Below are positions 10,663 to 11,613 of a stretch of 11,613 bases of DNA, one piece after another (position 1 is the stretch's first letter; each line of letters opens with the position of its first letter). The stretch covers positions 1 to 11,613 of the forward strand of contig CAJJXN010000046.1 of assembly GCA_905197115.1 (NCBI GenBank), given 5' to 3'. Source of the stretch: an uncultured Bacillota bacterium. GTDB lineage: Bacteria; Bacillota_I; Bacilli_A; RFN20; CAG-631. A model generated the notes under the pieces. The model searched no databases. It was not told the origin of the DNA and was given only the letters and a program-made list of their open reading frames with translations. The position numbers and the translations under genes were made by a program.

Positions 10663-11613
10663 ATGGAAGAAAAGAAAGTAAATACGGAAGCAGTTGAAGA
10701 AGTAAATCAACTTGTCAAAAAAGGATTAAAAGCTTTAGATGAATTTCGTATGTTAAATCAAGAACAAGTAGACTACATTGTAGCTAAATGTTCAGTTGCT
10801 GCGTTGGATAAACACGGTGAATTAGCAGTTGCTGCAGTAGAAGAAACCAAAAGAGGTGTATTTGAAGATAAAGCAACCAAGAATCTTTTTGCATGTGAAT
10901 ATGTTGTAAATAATATGCGTCATTTAAAAACTGTAGGTGTAATTAGTGAAAACCCAGTTACAGGAATTACAGAAATTGCTGATCCAGTTGGAGTTATTTG
11001 TGGTATTACACCAACAACAAACCCTACTTCAACAGTAATTTTTAAAGCCTTAATTTCATTAAAAACAAGAAATCCAATTGTCTTCGCTTTTCACCCATCT
11101 GCACAACAATGTTCAAAATTAGCGGCACAAGTCGTTTATGATGCAGCTGTTGCAGCTGGAGCACCTAAAAATTGTATTCAATGGATTGAACATCCTTCCA
11201 TGGATGCAACTTCAGCATTAATGAATCATCCAGGAATTGCCACAATTTTAGCAACTGGTGGAAATGCAATGGTAAAAGCTGCTTATTCTTGTGGTAAACC
11301 AGCAATGGGTGTTGGTGCAGGAAATGTTCCAGCTTATATCGAAAAAAGTGCAAATATTAAACAAGCTGTAAATGATATTGTTATGTCAAAAGCTTTTGAT
11401 AATGGTATGATTTGTGCTTCAGAACAAGCAACCATTATTGATAAAGAAATATATGATGAAACGGTCGCTGAATTTAAAAAATATGGTGTTTATTTTGTAA
11501 ATAAAGAAGAAAAAGCAAAACTAGAACAATTTGTGTTTGGTTGTCAAGCGAATCAAGAAGGCTGTGAATTAGCTCGATTAAATAACAACGTTGTTGGTAA
11601 ACCAGCCACTTGG
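10663..11613 (+). CDS. adhE: bifunctional acetaldehyde-CoA/alcohol dehydrogenase AdhE (5' part, runs off the window)
   Basis: An open frame of 317 codons without a stop before the window edge; full AdhE is about 860-890 residues. What is visible is the N-terminal aldehyde dehydrogenase domain, which reduces acetyl-CoA to acetaldehyde with NADH. GITPTTNPTSTVIFKAL and the following HPSAQ segment form the cofactor region, GVGAGNVP is conserved, and the catalytic cysteine is C251 in GMICASEQ. The iron-dependent alcohol dehydrogenase half would lie beyond the edge, so a stand-alone acetaldehyde dehydrogenase cannot be fully excluded. The SD AGGAGG (10646-10651) is eleven bases before ATG 10663, a longish spacing, and lies within the end of rex. 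The rex-adhE order makes ethanol formation, which reoxidises NADH, a direct output of the redox sensor. Confidence 0.93.
   Translation, partial: MEEKKVNTEAVEEVNQLVKKGLKALDEFRMLNQEQVDYIVAKCSVAALDKHGELAVAAVEETKRGVFEDKATKNLFACEYVVNNMRHLKTVGVISENPVTGITEIADPVGVICGITPTTNPTSTVIFKALISLKTRNPIVFAFHPSAQQCSKLAAQVVYDAAVAAGAPKNCIQWIEHPSMDATSALMNHPGIATILATGGNAMVKAAYSCGKPAMGVGAGNVPAYIEKSANIKQAVNDIVMSKAFDNGMICASEQATIIDKEIYDETVAEFKKYGVYFVNKEEKAKLEQFVFGCQANQEGCELARLNNNVVGKPATW

Noticed and set aside
315..11613. TGA read as tryptophan (Mollicute code)
   Set aside because: All genes are full length with TGA treated as stop, and conserved tryptophans use TGG.
1..11613. Mobile elements, CRISPR arrays, phage or defence genes
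   Set aside because: No transposase, integrase, regular spaced repeats or foreign-looking islands were seen. All genes have ordinary housekeeping or regulatory family matches and similar base composition.

Overview
The window is AT-rich DNA that looks like a fermentative, low-G+C Firmicute. The signs are strong Shine-Dalgarno (SD) sequences, TTGACA/TATAAT-type promoters, a CcpA-type cre box, a BirA with a DNA-binding domain, and a rex-adhE pair. Erysipelotrichia or a related clade near the Mollicutes is my best guess, but the sequence does not prove it. All eleven complete genes end in TAA or TAG, and tryptophan is read from TGG, so the standard bacterial code fits.

Layout. (1) 1-202, minus strand: a tRNA cluster, tRNA-Asn then tRNA-Glu (cut by the window edge), with a good promoter. 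(2) 315-1998, plus: a ZIP-family metal transporter and an SPL-type radical SAM protein, tightly spaced. (3) 2001-3616: a biotin module. bioY lies behind a promoter overlapped by a probable BirA operator. It converges on birA, and the two share one bidirectional terminator. (4) 3690-4272: a Nudix ADP-ribose pyrophosphatase. (5) 4279-7765: a manganese-resistance unit made of a promoter, a yybP-ykoY (Mn2+) riboswitch with a readable terminator/antiterminator platform, a P-type cation ATPase, mntP and a terminator. (6) 7767-9872: a MarR-family regulator behind a promoter with a perfect 13-bp inverted repeat, then a DegV-family fatty-acid-binding protein and a HAD phosphatase, closed by a terminator. 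(7) 9894-11613: a cre box, promoter and unexplained dyad, followed by rex and the first 317 codons of adhE, which runs off the edge.

How the parts work together. BirA senses biotin and probably represses biotin uptake by BioY. Manganese binding to the riboswitch RNA should switch on two exporters, the ATPase and MntP. The MarR protein probably represses its own operon, whose DegV member suggests a lipid-related role. Rex (NADH/NAD+) and CcpA (carbon status) probably both act on the ethanol-forming AdhE.

I see no mobile element, CRISPR array, phage gene or broken gene, and no wholly new system. The most rewarding material is regulatory: the three-state switch in the manganese leader, the two operators, the dyad before rex, and a possible sliding-clamp-binding tail on the radical SAM protein.
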